In this document: in pieces, positions 1-5,841 of the stretch
Numbering within the stretch: position 1 is the stretch's first letter
Layout of the letters: every line of letters begins with the position of its first letter
DNA from: Cyclobacteriaceae bacterium
Lineage (GTDB): Bacteria > Bacteroidota > Bacteroidia > Cytophagales > Cyclobacteriaceae
Direction of reading: 5' to 3'
Length of the DNA stretch: 10,361 bases
Assembly (NCBI GenBank): GCA_025455225.1
Contig: JALOMY010000070.1
Location: forward strand, 1 to 10,361
Notes under the pieces: model-generated
Told to the model about the DNA's origin: nothing
The model's database searches: none
Seen by the model: the letters and a program-made list of their open reading frames with translations, nothing else
Position numbers and translations under genes: made by a program

Positions 1-140
1 TTTTTGCCGATAGAGATCACTTTCCCGGATTTCTCCGCACCATGAAGCATAGAATGTATTTTCTTCATTCCATCTTTTGGCGGATCGGCTTCCTGATCGT
101 ATAGCCGTTTACCGATGTCATCAAAATCTTTTTCTTTCAT
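1..140 (-). CDS. Partial protein encoded directly after the ECF sigma factor (N-terminus only)
   Basis: The first 46 codons of a gene that runs off the left edge are visible. The protein begins MKEKDFDDIGKRLYDQEADP and continues polar and charged, with no signal peptide or membrane segment in the visible part. Its ATG (140-138) overlaps the sigma factor's TGA (139-137) as ATGA, so translation of the two is probably coupled. In Bacteroidota, a gene in this position after an ECF sigma factor often encodes an anti-sigma-like or outer-membrane beta-barrel protein that starts with a short charged cytoplasmic segment of this kind. That assignment rests on position and N-terminal style only, because no diagnostic domain is visible. 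The reading frame is clear; the function is not. Confidence 0.7.
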   Translation of the reverse strand, partial: MKEKDFDDIGKRLYDQEADPPKDGMKKIHSMLHGAEKSGKVISIGK

Positions 141-673
141 GCTGCTGAGATTAATCTGCTCTCAATAAGTTTCTTTAAATAGGCTTTTGCTTTGGACAGT
201 TGTGATTTCGAGCTGCCTTCCGCAATTCCCAACATCTCTGCAATTTCAAGGTGATTATATCCTTCAACTACGTACAGGTTAAACACCAGTTTGTAACCAT
301 CCGGTAAGCGATCAATAAGTTCAAGCAACTCCTGGTTGGAGAGCATGGCAATTGCATTATCCGGTGTGCTTAGTGTAGATTCTGCATAGGATGAATCCAC
401 ATGGTCAAAGAATTTACGATTCTGATGGTAATGGTTAATGGAAGTATTAACAAAAATTCTACGCATCCATCCTTCAAACGATCCGCCTTGCCAGGTATGC
501 ATGTTCTTGAAAACTTTTACAAAAGCCTCATGAAATACATCTTCAGCTTCAACCCGTGAACGGGTATACCGCAGACAGACCGCCATCATTCTGCGCGAAT
601 AGAGTTCATACAGCTTCTCCTGGGCAGAAGCCTTGTTCTCCAAACATCCTTGAATGATTTCCTTTTCGGTCAT
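137..673 (-). CDS. RNA polymerase ECF-type sigma-70 factor
   Basis: This 178-residue protein has the usual length and two-domain layout of extracytoplasmic-function sigma factors, which direct RNA polymerase to envelope- or stress-response promoters. Region 2 covers about residues 20-88 and includes the AEDVFHEAFVKVFKN helix and the FEGWMRRIFVNTSINHYHQ segment, which in this family melt and bind the -10 element. Region 4 covers about residues 113-168, with the helix-turn-helix around GYNHLEIAEMLGIAEGSSKS and SQLSKAKAYLKK, for the -35 element. Region 1.1 and region 3 are absent, as expected. The ATG at 673 follows the lipoprotein stop by 28 bases and has no good Shine-Dalgarno sequence. The next gene overlaps its stop codon by four bases. 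The stimulus and target promoters cannot be read from the sequence. Confidence 0.95.
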   Translation of the reverse strand: MTEKEIIQGCLENKASAQEKLYELYSRRMMAVCLRYTRSRVEAEDVFHEAFVKVFKNMHTWQGGSFEGWMRRIFVNTSINHYHQNRKFFDHVDSSYAESTLSTPDNAIAMLSNQELLELIDRLPDGYKLVFNLYVVEGYNHLEIAEMLGIAEGSSKSQLSKAKAYLKKLIESRLISAA

Positions 674-701
674 GAAGGGTTATGCAATTGGTTAGTATGG
701 G

Positions 702-1370
702 TTATTCTGTAATTGTGATTTCGCAATACGCTTCCAGGAAGCCATCGTTGGTAAAGAGTCTGTATTTAAACCGATCTGTTCCTGTGAAACCTTTTGGAGG
801 AAAATAAACGTAATAGATATTTTTGAAGGTGCCTGAGTAGGAGTAGGTTGTGAATTTTCCTTTTTCAGGAGCAGACAGACTGCTTCCCTGGTAGGGACAT
901 ACCTGGTCGTTATGAAAGATCGGAATGGAAATCGGTTGGTCTTTTTTAGTTGTTACTGATTCCCCGTTGATGGCAAAAGTGCACTCTTCAAGATTCAGGG
1001 GTTCTTCCACGTGCATGGTAATCGATGCGGAATAACAATTACCCTGGTAACAAACCGTGTAGGTTATGTTATCAATTCCAATAAAGTCGGAGTTCGGCTT
1101 ATAAAACCAACCTTCATTCTCGATAAATTGAATGGAGCCAAATAAAGGGGTACTGTACGTAATAGTAACTTCCACTTTTATACTGTCGTTAACCAATGGA
1201 TCCAGGCGTACCCCGATCGGATTGCCGGAATTATAGATATAGATATCGTCAGGATTAAGTTGAATGAGAAAAAACGATTTGGGCAACGTGTCTTCAATTT
1301 CATCGTTACACGACACCAACACCAGGAGGACTAACATGGCCAGGTACCTGAAAAATATTGGATTGTACAT
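702..1370 (-). CDS. Lipoprotein with two Ig-like/cadherin-like repeats
   Basis: A 222-residue protein with a lipoprotein signal: a hydrophobic stretch at residues 10-19 is followed by the lipobox LVSC, with Cys21 as the lipidation site. The acidic run after the cysteine (CNDEIED) resembles signals that send Bacteroidota lipoproteins to the outer face of the outer membrane; surface exposure is inferred. The rest appears to be two related beta-sandwich repeats. Repeat 1 (about 45-122) has LVND then FIGIDNITYTVC. Repeat 2 (about 143-221) has FHND then FTGTDRFKYRLF. This pattern (xxND, then F-x-G-x-D-x-F/I-x-Y) is typical of Big_9 or cadherin-like adhesion repeats. Both repeats contain cysteines that could pair. 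The gene lies 28 bases upstream of the ECF sigma gene on the same strand and could be its cotranscribed surface partner. Its ligand is unknown. Confidence 0.8.
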   Translation of the reverse strand: MYNPIFFRYLAMLVLLVLVSCNDEIEDTLPKSFFLIQLNPDDIYIYNSGNPIGVRLDPLVNDSIKVEVTITYSTPLFGSIQFIENEGWFYKPNSDFIGIDNITYTVCYQGNCYSASITMHVEEPLNLEECTFAINGESVTTKKDQPISIPIFHNDQVCPYQGSSLSAPEKGKFTTYSYSGTFKNIYYVYFPPKGFTGTDRFKYRLFTNDGFLEAYCEITITE

Positions 1371-1486
1371 GTTTTTTTGATTTAACTGCGGCTAAGACAG
1401 GATTAACCTACAAAGGGTTGCCCGTTTCCTATTAAATTTTACCTGCTGCCATAACATGGTTAAAACCAATGATTTAATTCAAGTAT

Positions 1487-2173
1487 TTAATTCGAACGCG
1501 CGGATTCACCGGCATGTCCGTTTACGGCTGTTCCAACCTGCAGGTTTACCTTATCAATGAATAGGCCTTGATTTTTTTTAAGCGGATCATGTGCTGTCTG
1601 AAAGGTTGAATTTTCCATTGAAGTTAAGTTGCGCCTGGCTTGTTCAAGATGGCGTTGATTATGGGTTAACAGAAACTGGAAAGCATCGCCCAGGTTGATT
1701 GTTATCCAGGGAGAAATCGATGTCGGTACTGATATTTTTGTCAATCGTTTTGATCCGGATTGCGTAATAAGCCGCTGCATTTCTTCCAGGTGAAGAATAA
1801 ACCGGGAAACAACTTCATACGGATCCTGAATGTTTACGGGGCGATGTCTTTTCATGGCTTTATATTTCTTTTTGCTCCTGGATGCATCCATAGAATGAAT
1901 AAAATATTGACCTAAAAGACTGTGTTTAAATATCATGGCTTCCTTAAAATCAGGTGCCTTGCTAAGTGCATTTTTAATTTTTGGTAAATAATACTCAGCG
2001 TAGGTATTCAAATGCTGCAGACACTCGGCCACACACCACCCACCGTTATCGGCTGCCCGGAGCAACTGGTCTGCGGGAAGGTTCTGAAAGATTGAAATGA
2101 CTTCGCTTACTTGGGATTCCAATTGTTCTTCGAGATGGTGGAGATATACTTCCTGGCTTATTTCCCGTTTCAT
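1487..2173 (-). CDS. DinB-family (putative metal-dependent) protein
   Basis: This 228-residue, mostly helical protein fits the DinB/YfiT-like four-helix-bundle superfamily. The family's three metal-ligand histidines are visible: His54 in WCVAECLQHLNTYAEYY, and His171 and His175 in LLTHNQRHLEQARRNL. Members include bacillithiol- or mycothiol-dependent transferases and damage-inducible proteins, but most have no known reaction, and the substrate here cannot be named. The C-terminal 40 or so residues are low in motif content and probably disordered. The ATG overlaps the stop of the upstream DUF4345 gene as ATGA (2173-2170), so the two are almost certainly cotranscribed and translationally coupled. 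The family call is firm; the function is not. Confidence 0.85.
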   Translation of the reverse strand: MKREISQEVYLHHLEEQLESQVSEVISIFQNLPADQLLRAADNGGWCVAECLQHLNTYAEYYLPKIKNALSKAPDFKEAMIFKHSLLGQYFIHSMDASRSKKKYKAMKRHRPVNIQDPYEVVSRFILHLEEMQRLITQSGSKRLTKISVPTSISPWITINLGDAFQFLLTHNQRHLEQARRNLTSMENSTFQTAHDPLKKNQGLFIDKVNLQVGTAVNGHAGESARSN

Positions 2174-2580
2174 AGGTTACCCTTTATTTTTTTGCTGAAT
2201 ATCAATAAGAGAATGCCGATCAGGCACATGATGCTTTCAATCACCAGCCAATTGGTTCCAAATTCGCCCAGTGCACCTTCTGAAAACCAGGTGATAATGC
2301 GTGAAAGAGCATACGATCCCCAAAACAGCGATAGGAAGCTAAGTCCTTTAATTGTCTGAAAAAAAGCAAGGTAAAGAAGAAGTAAAACCAGGGTAATGCC
2401 CACGCCTCCGTAAATTCCACGAATGGAACTTATGGCATCGGTGTTGGGAAGTTTAACGCCCACCAGATCCATCACCGATTGCGGATTAATAATGGCCAGC
2501 AGGGCAACATAGCCAAGGCTGAAAGCTGAGAAAAGAATAAATCCTTTACTGGCTGTGAGGTAAATAATTTTTGTTGTCAT
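2170..2580 (-). CDS. DUF4345-type four-helix membrane protein
   Basis: A 136-residue integral membrane protein with four hydrophobic segments at about 13-32, 53-75, 78-98 and 108-129. The first loop and second helix, VGVKLPNTDAISSIRGIYGG, match the conserved core of the DUF4345 family as I know it (N/D, then an Arg-Gly-x-Tyr-Gly-Gly stretch entering helix 2). No catalytic residues are evident and the family has no established role. The last codons end in TGA inside the start of the DinB gene, so the pair forms a coupled unit. The Crp/Fnr regulator gene lies 74 bases upstream on the same strand, and a possible -7 element and dyad sit in that gap. The start at 2580 is the only sensible ATG before helix 1. 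Confidence 0.82.
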   Translation of the reverse strand: MTTKIIYLTASKGFILFSAFSLGYVALLAIINPQSVMDLVGVKLPNTDAISSIRGIYGGVGITLVLLLLYLAFFQTIKGLSFLSLFWGSYALSRIITWFSEGALGEFGTNWLVIESIMCLIGILLLIFSKKIKGNL

Positions 2581-2605
2581 ACAAGTTGTGTTTGGTTTGA
2601 TGCAA

Positions 2606-2649
2606 CAAAGATGAGTTCACCCTGAAATTTCATTCTTGGCATTTACCAA
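2606..2649 (-). promoter_or_regulatory. Possible promoter and dyad before the DUF4345-DinB pair
   Basis: Read on the minus strand, CATCTTTG at 2613-2606 differs from the Bacteroidota -7 box TAnnTTTG at its first base only, and lies 25 bases before the ATG. No clear TTTG -33 box stands at the usual distance. In its place is a short dyad, TTGG-N6-CCAA (2636-2649), the half-site/6-base-spacer layout of Crp-family sites. It is centred roughly 43 bases before the start expected from the -7 box. Each element is short enough to occur by chance, so this is a weak candidate. Confidence 0.25.
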
Positions 2650-2654
2650 CATTT

Positions 2655-3236
2655 TCAGATTCGCACGGAATTTATGAGTTTACTGAAGTTGGTAGGATCA
2701 ATGCCGAGGTAATTCGCCAGGTATTTATGCGGCACCAGCGTAAGTATATGCGGACTGCGTTTCAATAACTGCCTGAATTTTTCTTCGGAAGTAAAGCATT
2801 GCAACTCCACCATTCTTTCAAGCAAGCCTGAAAAGGCCTGCATTACCCCTAATCGTAAGGCTTCCGAAACGCAGTGATGTTTTTGCATGCATTGATTCAC
2901 TGCTTCGAAAGGAGCACGCAGAAAAACGGAAGGAGTGAGCGCCTCGAAATAATAGGCAGAGCGTTTTTGAAGGAAGAAAGAATCGACTACACCGCCAAAA
3001 GACGGAGCATAAGAGAACACTAAAGTCGATTCACGATTTTGATCATCCTGGTATACAATGCGTTGAACACCATCCGTCACGAAATACAAATACTTTTCTA
3101 TTTCGCCTGCAGAAGTGATGATTTCTTTTCGCTTCACGCGATGTTCGACCCAGATGCTGAAGAATTCATTTGCTGCTTCTTCCGATAGGGGATGGATATG
3201 TTCAATGACTTTTCTTAATGTTTCCTGCGCCTGCAT
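2655..3236 (-). CDS. Crp/Fnr-family transcriptional regulator
   Basis: A 193-residue protein with the short Crp/Fnr layout common in Bacteroidota. A cyclic-nucleotide-binding-like beta-roll spans about residues 5-118, including EKYLYFVTDGVQRIVY and the SFGGVVDSFF loop. A dimerisation helix follows at about 122-146, then a C-terminal winged helix with the motif VPHKYLANYLGIDPTNFSKL (residues 168-187). The usual RxS phosphate-binding pair for cAMP is not obvious, so the effector is unknown and cAMP should not be assumed. The frame also opens with a TTG nine bases upstream (3245), but I chose the ATG at 3236 because it gives the normal family N-terminus. It lies upstream of, and in the same direction as, the DUF4345-DinB pair. 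It is divergent from the membrane hydrolase gene, so it could control either or both. Confidence 0.88.
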   Translation of the reverse strand: MQAQETLRKVIEHIHPLSEEAANEFFSIWVEHRVKRKEIITSAGEIEKYLYFVTDGVQRIVYQDDQNRESTLVFSYAPSFGGVVDSFFLQKRSAYYFEALTPSVFLRAPFEAVNQCMQKHHCVSEALRLGVMQAFSGLLERMVELQCFTSEEKFRQLLKRSPHILTLVPHKYLANYLGIDPTNFSKLINSVRI

Positions 3237-3301
3237 ATCGACCAAGATACTAATGTTTTATCCTTTATATAGTAAGGAAGCCGGCAAAGCAGGAGTCAGT
3301 T

Positions 3302-3329
3302 TTATTGAAATTCAAAATCCTTTCAATAA
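3302..3329. promoter_or_regulatory. 9-bp inverted repeat in the Crp/Fnr-hydrolase divergent region
   Basis: TTATTGAAA (3302-3310) and TTTCAATAA (3321-3329) are perfect reverse complements separated by 10 bases. A smaller palindrome, TTGAA-A-TTCAA (3305-3315), is nested in the left arm and adds another half-site. The repeat is in the 118-base gap between two divergent genes, 25 bases before the preferred hydrolase start. Position and symmetry suggest an operator, perhaps for the adjacent Crp/Fnr protein. The AT-rich content raises the chance of coincidence. Confidence 0.35.
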
Positions 3330-3354
3330 TTTAATGTTCTATTTACGTATAACT

Positions 3355-4011
3355 ATGTTTATCGGTCATTTTGCTGTTGGCCTGGCTGCCAAATCAGTAA
3401 AGCCAACTGTCTCATTGGGTACTTATTTTCTTGCTGTGCAATTTGTTGATTTGCTTTGGCCTACTTTATTATTGGTTGGACTGGAGCGTGTCTCGATATC
3501 GCCTGGTATTACGGAAATGACTCCACTTGATTTTGAGCATTACCCGATTACCCATAGTTTAATAATGACGGTGGTGTGGGCAGGGCTCGCATTGTTGCTC
3601 TTCTATTTATTCAAGAAAGATTTGAAAGCAGCCCTGGTAGTTGCTGCCTGTGTTGCCAGCCACTGGCTTTTGGATTTTATTACACACCGGCCGGATTTGC
3701 CTCTGGCTTTTTCAGACGCAACACGGGTTGGATTAGGATTGTGGAACAATAAAATACTGACTATAGCAGTTGAGTCTTTGTTATTTGTAATCGGGTTGGG
3801 ACTTTATTTGCGCTCAACCCGCTCATCAGACAAGATCGGTACTTATGGTTTTTTGGGACTTATTGCTTTTCTGGTGGTCATTCATATCAGCAATATTTTC
3901 GGACCGCCTCCGCCAAACGTGGCGGCCATTGCCTGGGCTGGCCATCTTCAATGGATATTTGTTATTTGGGCATATTGGGTAGATGCACACCGGAATGTAA
4001 CTTGGACCTGA
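3355..4011 (+). CDS. Membrane-bound metal-dependent hydrolase (YdjM/DUF457-like)
   Basis: A 218-residue polytopic membrane protein. It starts MFIGHFAVGLAAK, the characteristic N-terminus of the YdjM/DUF457 group of predicted membrane-bound metal-dependent hydrolases. Conserved-looking polar residues sit next to hydrophobic helices: His5, Asp32 (QFVDLLWP), His67 (YPITHSL), and the His103/Asp107/His111 cluster in ASHWLLDFITHRPDLP. These are likely metal ligands, as in the family. Hydrophobic segments fall at about 22-42, 66-86, 91-108, 134-152, 162-182 and 192-208. Substrate and reaction are unknown. The frame is open back to 3115, but that stretch is antisense to the Crp/Fnr gene. An ATG at 3334 would add seven residues, but the 3355 ATG fits the family start best. 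A 292-base gap follows. Confidence 0.82.
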   Translation: MFIGHFAVGLAAKSVKPTVSLGTYFLAVQFVDLLWPTLLLVGLERVSISPGITEMTPLDFEHYPITHSLIMTVVWAGLALLLFYLFKKDLKAALVVAACVASHWLLDFITHRPDLPLAFSDATRVGLGLWNNKILTIAVESLLFVIGLGLYLRSTRSSDKIGTYGFLGLIAFLVVIHISNIFGPPPPNVAAIAWAGHLQWIFVIWAYWVDAHRNVTWT

Positions 4012-4052
4012 CCCTGTACTGACTCTAAATAATGGGTTCTGATCCTGTTCTG
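4008..4052 (+). repeat. Imperfect 14-base direct repeat at the end of the hydrolase gene
   Basis: CTGACCCTGTACTG (4008-4021) and CTGATCCTGTTCTG (4039-4052) agree at 12 of 14 positions, 31 bases apart. The first copy covers the hydrolase stop codon and the second forms part of the left arm of the hairpin at 4044-4069. Phrases like ACCTGACCC occur in dispersed extragenic repeats of various bacteria, so this could be the edge of such an element, but nothing in the window proves it. Confidence 0.3.
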
Positions 4053-4303
4053 TATTTAAACAGAACAGGTAGTTATGACCTGAAAAATTATATCAGATTC
4101 TTTCAATGTCTGATCTCAAATTATTTTATGATACCTACGAACTTCATAGTTGCAGACCTGATCATAGATTGAACGAGAGATCACCCATTGGGTAAATTAC
4201 ACCCGATGAGTCAGTTTTATGAGCAAATAATAGAGTTACAACCCTATGACTTTAATCGTGTTGTGTGACTAAACCGTTTATACACTAACTAACCCAATTC
4301 ATT
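4012..4303. other. 292-base gap between hydrolase and decarboxylase genes
   Basis: No convincing gene is present. The gap holds the perfect hairpin at 4044-4069 and a weaker dyad, ATCAGA/TCTGAT (4092-4097 and 4109-4114). It also has a 46-codon open frame (4032-4172, plus) that looks fortuitous because it reads straight through the hairpin. The right half is AT-rich and must contain the decarboxylase promoter, but I could not identify a clear TTTG/TAnnTTTG pair. Confidence 0.6.
4044..4069 (+). repeat. Perfect 10-bp hairpin after the hydrolase gene
   Basis: CCTGTTCTGT (4044-4053) and ACAGAACAGG (4060-4069) are exact reverse complements around a six-base loop, ATTTAA. The hairpin starts 33 bases after the hydrolase stop codon, where a terminator would be expected. 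No T-run follows (the next bases are TAGTTATG), so it is not a standard intrinsic terminator. It could protect the 3' end of the mRNA, bind a dimeric protein, or be part of a dispersed repeat. Confidence 0.5.
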
Positions 4304-5794
4304 ATGAATGACCATTCACCATTGAATATGGATCCGTCCGAATTTAAAAGAATAGGCCATCAACTGGTCGATCAAATCGCTTCGTTTTTGGAAGAGCTTC
4401 CATCAAAAAAGGTGACTTCTGCCTTGCGTCCCGGTGAAGTACAACAGTTACTTGGTTTCAATGCACTCCCTGAGTATGGATCTGATGCAGAAAGTATTTT
4501 AACGACATCGGCTCAATTACTTTTTGATCACTCGCTCTTTAACGGGCACCCGCGTTTTTGGGGATACATCACCTCTTCAGCGACACCTATAGGTGTCCTG
4601 TCGGAATTGCTGGCAGCTTCGGTCAATCCGAATGTGGGAGCCTTTATCCTTTCGCCAATGGCAACTGAAATTGAGCGGCAAACGGTTCAATGGTTAGCGG
4701 AGATGATTGGATATACTCCTACCTGTGGAGGGCTCTTTGTAAGCGGTGGAAACATGGCCAACCTGGTAGGATTTTTAGCGGCACGAAGACACATCGTACA
4801 ACAGGATATTCGTAAGATAGGGTTGGCTGACGCACTGAATGGAAAAAGGGGATTTACATTATACTGTGCACAGGGTACACATACCTGGATAAACAAGGCT
4901 GCAGACCTGTTTGGGCATGGAACGGATGCCATACGCTGGATTGAATTAACGGACAAAGAACAGATAGATGTTACTAAACTTGAAGACACCATCGAATCGG
5001 ATTTGAAAATGGGCTACGTGCCATTTTTAGTAGTGGGTAATGCAGGTTCGGTAGGTACTGGTGTAATTGATCCGTTGCAAGAACTAGCTGCAATTTGTAA
5101 AAAATATAATTTGTGGTTTCATGTGGATGGTGCTTATGGTGCACCCGCAGCTGCACTGCCCGAGCTTGCTGCGTCATTCAAAGGACTATCGTTGGCCGAC
5201 TCCATCGCACTCGATCCACACAAATGGTTATATGCGCCATTGGAAGCCGGATGTATCCTGGTAAGGGACGCAAAGCATCTTCATGATGCGTTTACCTTTA
5301 ACCCCGATTACTATAATTTTGATGGCGACCTAACCGATAAGCCTGTAAACTTTCATGAATATGGCATGCAAAACTCGCGCGGTTTTCGCGCGCTTAAAGT
5401 TTGGACGGCCCTCAGACAAGCCGGACGTAGTGGCTATATTTCTATGATCCGAAAAGATATTGAATTGGCTCGCTATCTCGCTGAAAGGATTGCGTCAACA
5501 CCCAGGCTGGAACTGGTTACAGTGAATCTCAGTATTGTGTCATTCCGATTTATTCCGGAAGTACTTCCGCTTGAAAATAAAGAGAAATATCTCAATACGT
5601 TAAATGAAAAAATTCTTAACCGACTACAAACAGGAGGTCAGGTATTCATTAGTAATGCGGTGGTTAAAGGAAGGTACAGCCTGAGAATGTGTATAGTGAA
5701 CTTCCGGACAACCCAAGCTGATATGGATGTACTTGTGCGTGTTGTACTTGAAGAGGGTGATAAACTTCAGCAATCGCAGCCAGTTGCAAGCTAA
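4304..5794 (+). CDS. Group II pyridoxal-phosphate-dependent decarboxylase, aromatic-L-amino-acid type
   Basis: A 496-residue enzyme aligning along its length with the AADC/glutamate decarboxylase family (about 480 residues in aromatic-amino-acid decarboxylases). Key PLP residues are visible: His193 in GTHTW (stacks on the ring), Asp275 in WFHVDGAYGA (pairs with the pyridine nitrogen) and Lys307 in LDPHKW (Schiff base). GGLFVSGGNMANL (142-154) supplies phosphate-binding residues, and HPRFWGYITSSA (82-93) is the family's substrate-side segment. The mobile loop and C-terminal small domain are present, so the protein looks intact and cytosolic. The likely product is an amine plus CO2, but whether the substrate is tyrosine, tryptophan, DOPA, aspartate or glutamate cannot be settled by eye. 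No transporter or pathway partner is adjacent. The gene ends inside a terminator-like hairpin. Confidence 0.92.
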   Translation: MNDHSPLNMDPSEFKRIGHQLVDQIASFLEELPSKKVTSALRPGEVQQLLGFNALPEYGSDAESILTTSAQLLFDHSLFNGHPRFWGYITSSATPIGVLSELLAASVNPNVGAFILSPMATEIERQTVQWLAEMIGYTPTCGGLFVSGGNMANLVGFLAARRHIVQQDIRKIGLADALNGKRGFTLYCAQGTHTWINKAADLFGHGTDAIRWIELTDKEQIDVTKLEDTIESDLKMGYVPFLVVGNAGSVGTGVIDPLQELAAICKKYNLWFHVDGAYGAPAAALPELAASFKGLSLADSIALDPHKWLYAPLEAGCILVRDAKHLHDAFTFNPDYYNFDGDLTDKPVNFHEYGMQNSRGFRALKVWTALRQAGRSGYISMIRKDIELARYLAERIASTPRLELVTVNLSIVSFRFIPEVLPLENKEKYLNTLNEKILNRLQTGGQVFISNAVVKGRYSLRMCIVNFRTTQADMDVLVRVVLEEGDKLQQSQPVAS

Positions 5795-5818
5795 AATTTA
5801 TCACCCCTGATTTTTCTT
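5755..5818 (+). terminator. Rho-independent terminator overlapping the decarboxylase 3' end
   Basis: GGGTGATAAA (5755-5764) is an exact reverse complement of TTTATCACCC (5797-5806). Inside it, CTT (5765-5767) pairs with AAG (5788-5790), and GCAA (5770-5773) with TTGC (5784-5787), leaving a 10-base loop and small bulges. A T-rich tail, TTTTTCTT (5811-5818), follows after four bases. The stop codon (5792-5794) lies within the 3' side, so the last codons serve both as coding sequence and as terminator. The T-tail stands only on the plus-strand side, so it should not stop the convergent copper ATPase transcript. Confidence 0.6.
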
Positions 5819-5841
5819 CTGCATCAACTAAGAGAGTCGTA

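Noticed and set aside
1424..1429. GGAAAC (minus strand) as an ECF -35 box for autoregulation of the lipoprotein-sigma unit
   Set aside because: No matching -10 element lies at the usual 16-17 base spacing.
1457..1468. Short dyad TGGTT-AA-AACCA downstream of the DinB gene
   Set aside because: Five-base arms with a two-base centre and no T-run are too weak for a terminator or operator call.
2111..2359. 82-codon plus-strand open frame
   Set aside because: It is antisense to the DUF4345 and DinB genes and has no family pattern.
3115..3354. N-terminal extension of the hydrolase reading frame
   Set aside because: The first part is antisense to the Crp/Fnr gene and the remainder is non-coding in character; the family N-terminus MFIGHF begins at 3355.
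4032..4172. 46-codon open frame in the 292-base gap
   Set aside because: It reads through a perfect hairpin, shows no recognisable protein pattern, and has no supporting start context.
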